64,000 nt of DNA from NCBI GenBank assembly GCA_025642065.1, contig JAODUP010000314.1, forward strand, positions 131,001 through 195,000, written 5' to 3'. Both the position numbers and the translations under genes were made by a program. The DNA is from Paralvinella palmiformis (taxonomy: Eukaryota > Annelida > Polychaeta > Terebellida > Alvinellidae). Of this stretch, positions 47,819-60,100 are shown piece by piece (position 1 is the stretch's first letter; each line of letters opens with the position of its first letter). The notes beneath the pieces are model-generated. The model saw only the letters and a list, made by a program, of their open reading frames with translations. It did no database searches and was not told the DNA's origin.

Positions 47819-47910
<92 letters not shown>

Positions 47911-48812
47911 CTTGAAAACGTGGGGGGTTTTAAGTGTCTTTATCCAATCTAATTCGTGTAAAGCCCAAAATTAATGGTTAATTAAAATTTCTTATTCGCG
48001 ATTATTTTAAATGTTGGAATTATTTACTAAACTAAAGCCCATAACCACCGAATATTTTACATTGCCAATTACATTGAATGTCGAATATAATATTTTAAAT
48101 TAAAACTAACTTAAGGACCGCGAAGAAAAGAAGAAATGCGATAACGTATTACAAAATGCAACCCAGGTCAATTAGATCAACGTGAAGACTTACTGATCAC
48201 TTGCTAATAATATTTATATGACGATAACGGTTGATGATATTGGCAGAAATATCTGGCATTATACTAAGTTCAAAACTGTTATCAATATTGGCGTCTTGAA
48301 CCTAAAATAATTAACATAATATCTTATCTATATTTGTGCTCTCAGTATTTGAACACCGGAGTGCACACGTTTTCCGGGTAGGTTATTTTAATGTAAATCG
48401 AATAGGATTAGTTCGTTTATAACTAGCAAGAACTATAATCTACTCTGAAAACTGAATATTTATCGAAAGATCGTTTGCGCTCATTTCTTTTAATATTCAG
48501 CAGGATTGCCCGAGGGTTAAAGACAGCCTAATAACTGATAATGTACAATCTCGTGTAACATTTAGTGCATTATCTCTTGAAAAGTCTACATATATCCTGC
48601 AGATTCATACTTTTATTGCAAAATTTTCCGTCTCGTCGTAGCAAATTGGACTTTAGATACATATTATTTGAGATTTGTGTGACACTTGCCGGTAAGCGTA
48701 TTGTATTAACAGTAACTAATGTGTGTATTACATCAACATCCTGGCCTATCATTTTAGTTTAATCGGTCATCTTTCATTTCGTAGAATATAGGCCATATTC
48801 TTTGCGGACTAA
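47079..48812. other. unassigned intergenic sequence
   Basis: Contains (TA)n at 47712-47736 and a (TA)n(TG)n tract at 47822-47906. Frames at 48565-48762 on both strands are shadows of one another and look non-coding. Confidence 0.35.
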
Positions 48813-48985
48813 GGGCACCTCTGTAGTCGAACTGATAGCGTGTTGGACCACAGATCACTACCACTTGAGTTCGAATCTCAACGTGATCATATTTGGAGGA
48901 TGTTTCATCCTTTACTTCTCTTCATTACGTTTGGGGGTCATTCGCCCTATTTAGTCTACCGTGTGCACAAAAGTTGCAATTATCA
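48813..48985 (+). mobile_element. SINE family A
   Basis: GGGCACCTCTGTAGTCGAAC, GTTGGACCACAGATCACTACC and GAGTTCGAATCTC, followed by the family body to GTGTGCACAAAAGTTGCA. It is more diverged than the copies at 46.9 and 59.2 kb. Confidence 0.9.
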
Positions 48986-49049
48986 GTAATCTTATTAATA
49001 TTTATGGTGATGGTAGTGATCGCAGTAGTTGTAGCATCGGAGGTATACC

Positions 49050-50992
49050 CAGTCAACACGTGAAGTCATGACATGGTCATAGTGACCTCACACATTACTC
49101 ACACGGCTGATGTCATATATGTGAGTTCACTGTGATCTCACAACTACATCATGCTTATGACCTCACAGGAGTGATCTCACTGCGACCTTGCTGTGATATA
49201 AGCATTGACCTAAATAGAAAACTAGACCGGCATTTCCGGTTGAGCAAGCGTGAAGAGGATTTCCTATCAGCAGTTCTGTTAAATTTACCACAAAACACAA
49301 CAAACAAGACATGGTATGTAACTTTGTTCAAATGGAAACAATGGGCATAATGGTGGTTATCTCAAATACCAGATTTATAATCCGTTATCTCCGCTTAATT
49401 ACTGAATGTGAGCATACTGATATTTGTGGCAGAGTGATAATGCAGGATGTAGACAGGTTCCTGTCTATGCCGGATGGTGCTATAAGACCTCCGGCTCCTG
49501 TGTTACTGTTTGAAATATTACTTTGATATCCTTTATATTTATCTGGACTTTGATCGATGTAAATCACTCGAGTGTCACATGTTTTCCATAAAGCTGGCAT
49601 AATATTTGATTCTTTGATAACGCTGCCAAATTTCATTTGTTTTTTTGTGTGATATTTTTCACCATTCCATTAGCTCTCGATTAGTAACAAATTGTATGAT
49701 GTATCTTTACCTTTCAGAATGAGGTGGGCTTATTGTTGACATAAATATGTTAAAAATAAGAAAACGACATCAACAAGCTGCTCGGCGGAAAGTTAAGGAA
49801 CTATTAACCATTAACAATCACGATCAATACATCAGCAGCTCCAGTGATGAAGACCTGACTGTTGGTAATCAGACATCTGATGATAAGGAAATTGAACCTA
49901 GCCATGAAGAATTACATATCAATCATAACATTGATTATGGACGAGATTTGTGTTCATCAGATTTAGATGGTGATACTCCTGCTAACCAAGAGGATTTATT
50001 TAACTGGGATATCGTTGGTAGACAACGTCTCACCGATTGGGCCACTCAAAATTCTATCGCCCTGTCATCTGTGACAACGTTTTTACACATCTTGAGCTGA
50101 TGCGTGAACACTTCTGAAGACACCACGCAGTGGCACATTAAATATTTCTGAGAAATCATGTATACTGTTCGGATGACTCGCTACAGTTTATTCATAATGT
50201 ACCCCTGAATTTAAACAGATTGTTTTTGAGTTATGTTATTTTAAATTTCCTTGCATTTTCTTACATGTTTTTATGCGTTGGTAAAACAATATGCATGCAT
50301 ACACCAGTTTTACTAATAAATATGCATGATTTTCACACTAATAAGTAATTTGCAGTATTAATATGTATGATCAACCAATAACACACACACACACATATAT
50401 ATATATATATCATTATTAGTGATGCCTGATGATAGGGAGACACCAGTTGTAATTAGCATATATATGTAAACAATACAATGTAAAAAATATCAAATATCTG
50501 ATTCAAAATACTAATCTATTCAATAGGTGGCGATTACAGTTACTTCGGTGTGGAGAAAACGTCATTCAGAAACTGGACAAGGAACCTGCAGACTCGTATG
50601 TCAGTCATTCAACATTGATGGATTGCCTATATTTAAATCTCGGAACCTTTCAGTTTGGCCAATTCAATGTTCGGTAGAGAGTATTGTTAATTTGGCTAAC
50701 TATCCATTTGTGATTGCATTGTATTCCGGTATTCATAAGCCAAGTGATTTATAATTAGGCACTCCAGGAAATTAACATGTACATAGGTTACTGTATTTTC
50801 ATGATTATTTGTGGATTTAAAAGAAAATTTGTCTTAATTTCATGATGTCATAGTTACCTCACACTGACCTCACAGCTGTGATGTCACATCTGTCATGTCA
50901 CTGTGATGTTGTGTAGTGGTTACACTTTGAGGTCACTCTGACATCATACTGTGATATCTCTGTGAGGTCACTGTGAGATCATATTGTTGACT
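49050..50992. mobile_element. DNA transposon relic with subterminal GTGAYSTCAC arrays
   Basis: Both ends begin CCAGTCAACA in inverted orientation, at about 49049-49059 and 50983-50992. About 150 bp at each end is packed with near-palindromic GTGACCTCAC/GTGATCTCAC motifs in both orientations, probable transposase-binding sites. TA flanks both ends and is a candidate target site. The interior carries broken transposase-like coding (49747-50754). The superfamily is not settled; the conserved FNIDGLPIFKS segment belongs to a transposase-like family I know from cnidarian and arthropod genomes only as uncharacterised proteins. Confidence 0.7.
49747..50754 (+). pseudogene. broken transposase-like gene (DGLPxFKS family)
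   Basis: The first part (49747-50100) is an acidic N-terminus ending RQRLTDWATQNSIALSSVTT. A frameshifted continuation reads LKTPRSGTLNISEK near 50116-50150. After an intron-like gap and acceptor (CTATTCAATAG) at 50527, GGDYSYFGVEKTSFRNW appears. A further frameshift leads to FNIDGLPIFKS, SVWPIQCSV and FVIALYSGIHKPSDL, where the frame stops. Order and spacing match the family, but the C-terminal two-thirds is missing, so it is inactive. Confidence 0.6.
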
Positions 50993-51799
50993 GGCTATGT
51001 TCTCTGGTTAATTTTAAAGTAAAAAATGTATGTGTCGATTTTGCACAATCCACATTAATTCTACACAAACACACACACACATATATACACACACGCACGC
51101 ACACACGTGTTTTATAATATCACCATCATATTAAAAGCCGATGTAGTTATCACGTTATCACTGTCCAGACTCTAACCCAAATCCGTGTTTGTGGGATTTG
51201 TTTCGCCCGAGCCATATGTTCCAAGTGTGACCATCACCGGGACTAAAGAACTTAAATAAAGTCAACTCACTGAATAAGCAAACGATTACCACAGCTAGGG
51301 TGTTAACATTAACTTTATTTCATGATGCTTTGACTTCCACAAAAATCGATATAAATATATATATATATATATATTAGAAGCGGGCTACTTCACGTTATGT
51401 CAAAAACAAAATGGAATCATTTGCTCAATCTGTCAATATCTGCAAATAAACGGAGTATGCCTATAAGTAAACAAATGTTATTTATTATACTGTATTTGTT
51501 TACACAAGGATCATAAAACGCTGACGCATCACTACTAGAGATAACGGCATTAATAGCTACGGCATATCCAGCTAACAGATGGTCTCAATGTGTAAATGAA
51601 ATGTTACCCGAGACGCGCCCTAATGTAAATAGACGGGTGGGGAAAATGTAGAAACACCGAAACATCCTTATAATGAGAAGCGAACAGACAGGACGAAAAC
51701 AAACAAGGGACGAGGAACATACAGAGAGAGTAATACATGGGAAAACGATACGTTTAAATATATACAGGAAGAGGCTTACCCAAACAGCTGTTCAAATAT
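50993..51799. other. 3' flank of the small secreted-protein gene
   Basis: CA/TA microsatellites at 51064-51108 and 51354-51374. On the minus strand an AATAAA (complement of TTTATT at 51481-51486) about 315 bp past the stop codon is a possible polyadenylation signal. No gene was recognised. Confidence 0.35.
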
Positions 51800-52551
51800 C
51801 TATGGACGTTTCATGTCAGGGGTATTATAAGGTAACTTGATCTTGGAATTTCCCGAAGCAACGTTGTCTGATTCTGTTTTACATAGAAGAACAAAAGTGA
51901 CCACCGTCCCCTCGGCTTTCTCAGTAGCGACTTCGCCGATTAGATTGCACTTTTCGGGGGATGGTAAAAAGCCGCAGCCATTTGCTTAAAGTAAATTAAT
52001 CGATCTTCTACGAATAGTATTAACATTTTCGTTACCAGATTGTTTATGAAATGACTTAATATGAATAATACAAACAGTTTCATACTGCTCCCACAGCTAG
52101 CGATGTGAGGAATATTAGTGTGGAATGAATATGAAGATGAATTATGTTAGTGGTCTTCTTTAGTGGGGAAACTGTCGAAACGATATCAGTTATATAGAAT
52201 TAGTTGACATTAGAATTAGACCAAAACCAAAGGATTGCCTACCTTTCAACTCCTCATGGGTATTCATTAATTTATCGTTATCCCTCTTATTTACCGTAAT
52301 ATCCACTTCCCTCTCAACACCGTATAGTTCCGGCAACAGATAACCTGAATAAAAATAAAGAAAACTTGCCTAGCATCTGACTCACTACTAAACAACCCAA
52401 ACTATTTCCAGGTTGTGTGAGTGATTTCGGGTGAGTGAATGAGTGAGCGAATGAGTTGGTGAGTAATTCTAAAGCTAGGCGATGCAAACATACCTCTTGC
52501 CACCCAAAAGATGGAAACGGAGACGAGAACAATGCTGAAGAGGGTCTGCAT
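51800..52551 (-). CDS. novel small secreted protein, 114 aa
   Basis: Three exons join in frame on the minus strand: 52551-52494, 52344-52243 and 51984-51800, all phase 1 with GT..AG introns. Exon 1 is a signal peptide (MQTLFSIVLVSVSIFWVARG) after an AAG-rich leader. Exon 2 gives YLLPELYGVEREVDITVNKR, whose terminal KR is a possible processing site, then a short polar stretch. Exon 3 supplies three cysteines (NGCGFLPSPEKCNL and TFVLLCKTES) and ends DMKRP. I do not recognise the family. A diverged, disabled paralogue lies on the opposite strand at 34744-35973, and its exon 3 keeps the cysteine spacing; that conservation is the main evidence that this is a real gene. Secretion is inferred; it could be a peptide precursor or small effector. 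The intron 3' splice site TTACTTTAAG is weak. Confidence 0.65.
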
Positions 52552-52589
52552 CTTCTTGAATATTATCTACTTCTAATAATCCATGTAGA

Positions 52590-53130
52590 TGGTTTCAACG
52601 AAGTGGAGTATCTATATGTATAGCTTGATGTTGGCATTTAGAACTAAGATGACTATAAACATAATGTAACTAAATTAAATGTTTGCTAATTTCCATTCTA
52701 TCATTAATTTCTCATTTCATGCTAATTATCGATAATGAACGCTATTATCAATACACAAACCTCCGAAAATGGGGACTATTGCCCTTTAATACATCTTTAG
52801 TCATAATGTTACGATCAATATTTACTTGTTTCATTGTCATTTGGTATCTCCAGCTGATTCCAAGTTCTTCCGTCTGGTGAATCATTGGTGGATGTTTCAG
52901 TCGACATTTAGCTATTGTACCCACTATTTGACATCATGTATGACATCATTTAACGAGAAGATATTCTTATTCTTAAAGTCGAGGTTTATTATCTAAAACA
53001 AGTTATCCATTTAAATTATAATTGACTATGTGAAGCAAGATCCGTTGGCTGAATTAAGGTTAGGATTAATAAGTTTTCATAAACCTTAGAATACAGGAAT
53101 ATAACTTCTCATTATTCTATGATAACTCAC
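52590..53130 (-). promoter_or_regulatory. 5' flank/promoter region of the small secreted-protein gene
   Basis: Conserved with the orphan block at 32285-32900, which suggests functional or recent common ancestry. On the minus strand the proximal motif TTCTAAATGCCAACATCAAG is followed by CTATACATATAG, a TATA-like element about 70 bp before the ATG. The orphan copy has TATAAATA at the same place. Confidence 0.4.
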
Positions 53131-54439
53131 TAACGGTAATCAATATCTGAATACAGTTTTATTGATCAGTTGATTCCTTTCATGATATTAGTATATACGT
53201 CATGCTAAGTGTATGCATGTATGTAATAATAATAATAGTTAAAAAACTTCTATGGCGTTAATATCATCGAAAATAATCGAGCTCAGTGGCGCACCTAGTG
53301 GAGGGGTTGGGCAAACTTATAATCCGGGTACGATGCAAAGTTCATTAACAATGATGAGATGGAAAGGAAAATTAGGAAGGATAAGCTGGTCTGAAAAGGC
53401 GAGTTCTCAAATGATCACGGAAAGAAACAATGCTATGTATGTACGTATATATGTATGTATTATTAGTATTATAACTTTAAACTCGGAAAGTCCACCTCTC
53501 ACTTTAAATGATTTTCAACTGATAAAACAACAAGGATTAATCAATGGGCCTATATGTGCATTAGTATATTTGTTAATAGAAGTAAAGAAGTCTACTTTTT
53601 TTTCAAATTACCAGTCATTTCCATTTAACATTGTAGAAATTTAAATAGGAATTTAATTAAATATGATATATTTGATTAAATATTGATATTCAGTCAGCGC
53701 AGGATGTTTAATTAAATTGATTTCGCATTCTTTATAATTAAAAATAATTAACTAAAATCGATGACAAATAACCTTTAGCAGTGATTCCAAAAGTACCTGT
53801 GTGTGCAACATATGGAGTCTGTAAAACAATTTATTTGCGATTACGATATTATAACTGAAATATTTTACTTTTTATAAATGCATCCAAACGAAAATGTTGC
53901 TATAGTAAACGATAAAAAACAGTAAATTATACTTGACCAACGCAACGTTTTCTGGTAGTGGTGTGCTGAAATGATGATACATGCTAAGTCAACATGACAT
54001 ATTAAAATCAGCTTTTAAACTATTTAGGGATAACACAATGATCATTATCAATGTTATGTCGGGGATAAAAATACAGGGAATATATTATAATCTGAATGAG
54101 ATATGCTCGGTTGAAGTCACTTATCAGCCTAATAATAAAAATAATAATAATAACAATGTGTATTTTATAAACCACTCATAGTAGCATGAGTCAATTAAAG
54201 ACGCTACACAGTGATATCTCAAATAATATTGTTGTATAATCATAATAAGAGATTTGAACGATATTCATTAATTAATTATGAAAACAACCTTGAACAGATG
54301 TGTGTGTGGGATGCATCACAATCACCATATGACTTGAGCCGAGAACTTCCAAATGTATCTGACTAGATGACCCGAGTTTCGGGAAGACGTTCTAATGGAC
54401 ACCGGTTAACACAGGTATTTAGGTTCCACTTTAATTGAT
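53131..54439. other. unassigned intergenic sequence
   Basis: Includes repeat H copy 2 at 53226-53316. The 130-codon frame at 53252-53644 starts inside that repeat; it has no family resemblance. Otherwise AT-rich sequence with no recognised gene. Confidence 0.3.
53226..53316 (+). repeat. dispersed repeat family H, copy 2
   Basis: Aligns with 41098-41172, with a small insertion before GAGGGGTTGGGCAAACTTAT. Confidence 0.5.
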
Positions 54440-55445
54440 AGATTTATTAGTTTTAACTAAATGTTTGAAATATATGGTGAATCGGGCTGATATGATCATA
54501 TTTTCAAGCATTTGTCACTATGGCAGCTGCAATATTCTGAATTCGCTGAAGTTGATTGTTATTATAATCAGATATGCCATATAACGGGGAGTTAAAATAG
54601 TTTATACGAGATATAACAAAGGTATGGACTACATTTACAACAGTTTTTTGTGTGTCAAGGGTGCTTTTAAACAGTGGATGTTCTTAAGATGATAGTAGGC
54701 AGTTCGACATAAATGTTTTACTGATCCATTCAGGGGCAATGGAAGATGAACCCACCTGTAATTCGTGTTTTTAGGGATTTAATGCAATGTGGTGAAGTCA
54801 AATATATAATATTTGTTTTATTATGATATAACTTTGGAAGATTTGGAGTCATCCATAGCCGAATATCAACAATACAATGTTCGAAAGTTTTCAATGAATA
54901 GGAGAAATGTAACTCATTGTCAGGATCCAGGGATACATACAGCTGTGTGTCATCAGCATGCAGGTGATATTTAACATCATATCGCTGAAAAACGATCCCA
55001 AGAGGACTGGTATACATTGGGAAAACCAGAGGAACAAGAACTGAACCCTGTGGCACACCAGATAACAATAACTGAACATCAGGTAAATACCATGAACAGA
55101 CACTCTGGGATATTTCCAGTACTTTATCTAGAGAAAACTACATTATGGTCAACTATATCAAATGCAGCATCTGCATTCCTCTGGCAAGAGTATCAAAATC
55201 AAGATCCTTATCAACACCAGACATTTCATCAGTTTTATTACAGATCGACTGACAATTTGTTAGAGCAATACTTACATTTTGTATCGTTGTCCATTTATAC
55301 TGTGTTATTGGCATAATGATGAAATTACTTGCATCAGACCCAATCTGGCTTGGATGCTTTCCACAACGTGGACGCAACGGTAAACAAATGGCATTACCAC
55401 CACGGGGTCGTAAGGCAAGCGACTAATCTTCAGTATAATTCATTA
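54440..55445 (-). mobile_element. internally deleted LINE (CR1/L2-like)
   Basis: On the minus strand the order is: a proline/arginine-rich leader (LRPRGGNAICLPLRPRCGK), the endonuclease start (ALTNCQSICNKTDE, KDLDFDTLA), then directly RT motif AFDIVDHN, SGVPQGSV, HADDTQLYV (catalytic YADD-like box with Tyr changed to His) and an RT 3' domain (SRINYFNSPLYG, LQRIQNIAA). Most of the endonuclease and the first RT motifs are deleted, and there are frameshifts. It differs from the 58.5-62.5 kb LINE family. Confidence 0.75.
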
Positions 55446-56364
55446 TCTATAAATAAGGATATTTATATAAGAAGAAATAACGGAAAATGAATTCTGGAAG
55501 TTACACAACAACAACGTCAACAACTCTCATCCATTAACATACATAACCAAAAAACAACAACTGATTCTTAGTGTAAACACCGGAATGGGAGATATTATGG
55601 GACAGCAGGTGTTCGATTAAAAGAAAATAACATCAAATACAAAGTACAAAGTTTAAGGAGTTGAGTTGTCGTTGAAGTGTTATGCGTCCAAACAGAATGG
55701 TATTTTATTAGAAATATACTAAATGATCATTCTTTGCATAAGTTTCACATGCAAAACAACGGGAAGCATGATATAAATCATATAATAATATGTGACATTT
55801 GTATAGCGGATATATAAGGGATGCTCGTATTAAGAAAATGAACAAATGTCATATGGTCTGGATTAATTGTGAATACCTGGAAATTAACGATAATAGAAGC
55901 AATCTTTAAATGTAATGTTATTATCAGCCATCTAACAAAATTAACACGAAACGAAAGATATCATACATCTACAATATATATTATTCGGTTTTTTCCAACA
56001 GCAACCTTGTTTGACACTCACCAGTGATACCGTTGAAAGATTAGCAGTATACGGCGCAGCGGATTTACAGGTCTGTGAAATAAAAATAAGTTTGAAATTC
56101 TTTGCTTATATTTTCATGTATTTCCAACGTCAGAAGTACTTTATTAAACCTACATTATAATAATAATATTGTTTAATTTGTTTGTTATTAGCAGTAGTAT
56201 TGTTGTTGTGGTCGTTGTTAAAAGTTTGGAGATCCAATTACATATTTCGTTAACAGCAAAAGACAACTTCCCTGTGTTCGTTATAGCACCACGTAGAAAT
56301 CCGTGTTAGTGTTCTAATCCCATTATTTCCTTTATTTGAGGGATATGTTCCTCGGTTACACAGG
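55446..56364. other. unassigned intergenic sequence
   Basis: At 56002-56070 a 69-bp open segment sits between an acceptor-like TTTTCCAACAG and a weak donor (CAGGTCTGT) and could be a small exon (reading QPCLTLTSDTVERLAVYG). Otherwise nothing is recognised. Confidence 0.25.
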
Positions 56365-56545
56365 GGCGTCTCCGTAGTCTGGTTGGTAGTGCGTTGGACC
56401 ACAGATCACTATTACCTGAGTTAGAATCTCGGCGTGTGTATATCTGAAGGGTGTTTCATCTTTGATTTTCCTTCATTATCTTTGCAGGTCGCTCGGCCCA
56501 TTTAGCCTACCATGTGCACAAAAGTGGCCGTAAAACATCAACAGC
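56365..56545 (+). mobile_element. SINE family A
   Basis: GGGCGTCTCCGTAGTCTGGT, GCGTTGGACCACAGATCACTA, GAAGGGTGTTTCATC, GTCGCTCGGCCCATTTAGCC and GTGGCCGTAAAACATCAAC. It ends about 70 bp before the putative exon at 56614. Confidence 0.92.
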
Positions 56546-56613
56546 TTTGTGGCTGTTAGCCACTGACGAACAAAGGGCGCTGCGCGTCAACTCGCGCCGT
56601 GACGATTGATATT

Positions 56614-56751
56614 ATGGAACATCTTAGCAAAACCATTAAGATCCTGGTTATGATCATACTGTCCGGGTTATTGTTGTCGAGCAGAATTTTTTATTATCGT
56701 CGGGTCAATAACAAACATGATATTGGATTTTCGCAGTGTCAAAAGTATCCT
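56614..56751 (+). CDS. putative first exon of a type II membrane protein (partial)
   Basis: A 46-codon open segment from ATG to a strong donor (CCTGTAAGTGTA). It encodes a short basic cytoplasmic end (MEHLSKTIK), one membrane helix (ILVMIILSGLLLSS) and a basic lumenal stem start (YYRRVNNKH). This layout is typical of Golgi glycosyltransferases and sulfotransferases, but no catalytic domain is visible downstream in the window. If real, its next exon lies beyond the antisense TREX gene or outside the window. An upstream GC-richer patch (56575-56605) could be its 5' UTR. Confidence 0.4.
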
Positions 56752-57186
56752 GTAAGTGTAATTGACTATTGCGTTTAACTAAGCGAAGAACTGCAGCTCC
56801 GCAAGCAAAATCGGAATTACCTAGAATTAAAAATATTGCGTATGTCTTTGATCCATCTATGGTATGTGCGTCTCTTTCGTTATGAGTACATGCATTTCCG
56901 ACTTAAACTCATAAACAAAACAAAGTAACATTTATACATTTTATAATTGAAAAAAGTACTATATTAAACCTACATATTTAGAACCAAGCTCATATAAAGA
57001 GTAATTTACAATAATTACTCTTGCTGATATTTACACAAGCATATAAGTATGCAATATATATCTAAAATGTAATATTGTTCAAAACTGTTCCTTCTATTGC
57101 AAACATAATCTTTTACAGCAATTTACAACGATTGTAGGTTATATAAATATTTCTCATTCATATGCAATATTAGATCTGTAACACGT

Positions 57187-60100
57187 CTAATCGGTGGTGT
57201 AAAACCTAACAGCCTTCTCATCAACTTTAGGCAACACCACATCGAACATTTTACTGAATATTCTGACCAAAGATATGCAGTCATCTTCGGCTCTGTGAGA
57301 GACAGAAGGAATTTGCCCAACGATGCGTTGATGGAGGTCAATCAGCTTGTATGACTTCTGACCTGGATCTAGATGTCTCAAAAGCGGAAGCGTGTCAACA
57401 CACAGCAGCGTATCTTGCAGAGATTTGTTTATGGAGGACAATTCCTTACGCAGAAGTGGAAAATCAAAACGTTGACCGTTATGAGCCACAAGACAACAAG
57501 GTTCTTCGAATCTGGAGATGAACAATCGGAGCATTTCGACAAAATTGTCATTGATTTCTTGTTGGTGACGTAACGCCTCATTGGTTATACCTGGAAGACA
57601 CAAAAAAGGGAAAATTACTTTGTGGATCTTCGCCAGACTTGTACTTATCTCGCAGGCCATCTAGAGCATTATTTCTTCATTCGATTATTATTATATTTAA
57701 TAGTAAATGCAGTTTTCAAAATGTAATTGACAACAAATTAAAAAAAGAAACGGTTTAGATCAAATGTATATTAAACATCGAATTTGACAGTAAGAAAGGC
57801 ATAGGTCCCAGCCAAAATGATCATATAACAAGTAGGAAAAGTAGGAGTTTCTAACCCCAAAAGTAGGAGAAAAATAGGAAAAAGTAGGAGAAAGTAAGAG
57901 TCAATGTAAGCAAAAGGTTGCATTATTTGGATAAAATAGTACGTTTGCTTGTGAACAGGTATACAATATATGGTTTCATGAACATGTCGCTTCTGAAAGT
58001 ATACGAACTTCGAAGCAACGTGATAAAAGATACATAATTATTAAATATAGATCTACTCACACACAAACGCGCGGGCACGTGTGCGCGCACATACACTTAA
58101 TTTGATCGACACATGCGGAATTGATGGATCGACATTTTGTAATGGATCGACAATTACAAGATGGTGAAAAGTAGATGTAATCATAAACGATGAGGTTCCA
58201 ACAAAACAATTTGGAAAACTAGTTATGACAAGCCGTCTATTTACTCTCATTGGTCTAAATATCAGAAAAAGGTTATTTATAAAAGATTATAACACTTTTT
58301 ACTTTTGAACAACGTGTTTTTTTTACAAACGCCAATATGGTTTTCGACCCAAGCATTGCACAAGTAACTAGTACTGAACTAAGCAATAATATTATGACGT
58401 CATTCGAAAATAAACAGCTTACAGCTCATTATTTACACGAATGATTTAACTAGAAATTTGAAAACTGTAAAACAATTGTATTTGCCGATGATACAACGGT
58501 AGTTCAATCATCGTAGGCCGGGAACTGTTGTCTTGTCATACCATTTCTGGAGAGGGGATGTGTTTTCCGTTGCTATGCGACGGAGTTGTTGGGAGAAATG
58601 ACTTTTTATAAGGTGACTCTAGGCTCCTGCCGGTTGCTCAGCATGGAGGACTTCATTTAAACTGGTGGCGATATTGGCCAGTCTGTCAGCGTGTTCGTTT
58701 CCGTCAAGGTCGACATGGCTTGGAATCCAATGGATGGTAGCTTGGGTTCCTTGTCTATGAAGAAATTTGGCTGATTTGAATATTTTTGATGTTATTTCAG
58801 GGTAGGTTTTATATATTCGATTCTGAAGAATGGTATGGGCAGCCATTGAGTCTGAATGAATGATTATATCTTTTGTGTTATGTCTGGAGAGTTTCCAAAC
58901 TAGAGTGGCCTGTATGGCATGGAGCTCTGCTAGGATGATGGGGATGTTTTCAGAAAGTCTTCCTTTTATGTCAAGGTTCTCTTCCTGCACATAACAGGCC
59001 CAAGCAGTCTTGCCGTCCTGATGGGTGCTGGCGTCAGTTATATATATTAATGGGCAGATTATTTTTGTTAGTTAGGTCTAGAATCCTGTAATAGGCTGCT
59101 TTGGCTGCTTCTTGTGGGTGTCGGTTTTTGTTAATGGGATTGCTAATTAGGACCTGTAGGGGTGGAACTTCCCATGGAGGAGATTCTTGGGATAAGGGGA
59201 GTTGTATTTGAGGATGATGTTTTACGGTCACTTTTGTGCACAAGGTAGGTTAAATGGGCCGAGCGACCTCCAAAGGTAATGAGACGAAGTGAAAGACGAA
59301 ACAACCTTCAGATATGCCGACGCCGGGATTCGAACACGGGTGGTAGTGATCTGTGGTCCAACACGCTACCGCTAGACCACGGAGGCGCCCCGGTTGTATT
59401 TGAGGTATTCCAATGTTATTTTGGAGCCATGCGGCTTTCATTGACAAGGAAATGGCTTGATGGACTCTAGGGTCTTTATGGATTTCTGTCTGGACTCTGG
59501 TTAAGTTGGGGACTGGGTTTGGGTTTGAAGCTGTTCTGAGTATGTACTTGGCGGTGGCCATGCGAACTAGATGGCCCAGAGGAAGAATACCTGATTCGTG
59601 ATGCAGGAGTGCTGATGAGTATCCTGGGGGAGTCCAAATACATATCGTAGGCATGTTCTTTGAGCTTGTTTTAGATTTGTTATTGCAGATGGAGCTGCTA
59701 GGAGGACAGGTGCTGCATATAAAAGAATTGATTGTATTTATGCCTTGTACAGCGCGACAAGTATCTTGGTGTTGAGTCCTATTGTTAAATTGGATATTAT
59801 TTTTATCATATTGAGTCTACTGTATATTTTGTGTTTAGTGTCAGCAAGATGTTTAGTAAATGAGAGGCGGGCATCAATGATTACGACTAGGTATTTGTAG
59901 TATTTGACAGTTTCAATAGGTAGTTTACCCAGATGGAAGATGTCTGATTTACGGGAGGTGTTGAAGACAATGACTTTGGTCTAGGCTGGTCAAAAGAAAA
60001 GACTTAGGTCATTGGCGGTTGTGGCCAATGTGTTAAGGGCTATTTGAAGTTTTTTGGCAGCATGGCTGCCATGCAAGACGATTGCCAGATCATCTGCGTA

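Noticed and set aside
53252..53644. 130-codon plus-strand frame
   Set aside because: It starts inside dispersed repeat H, ends in AT-rich sequence and has no recognisable domain.
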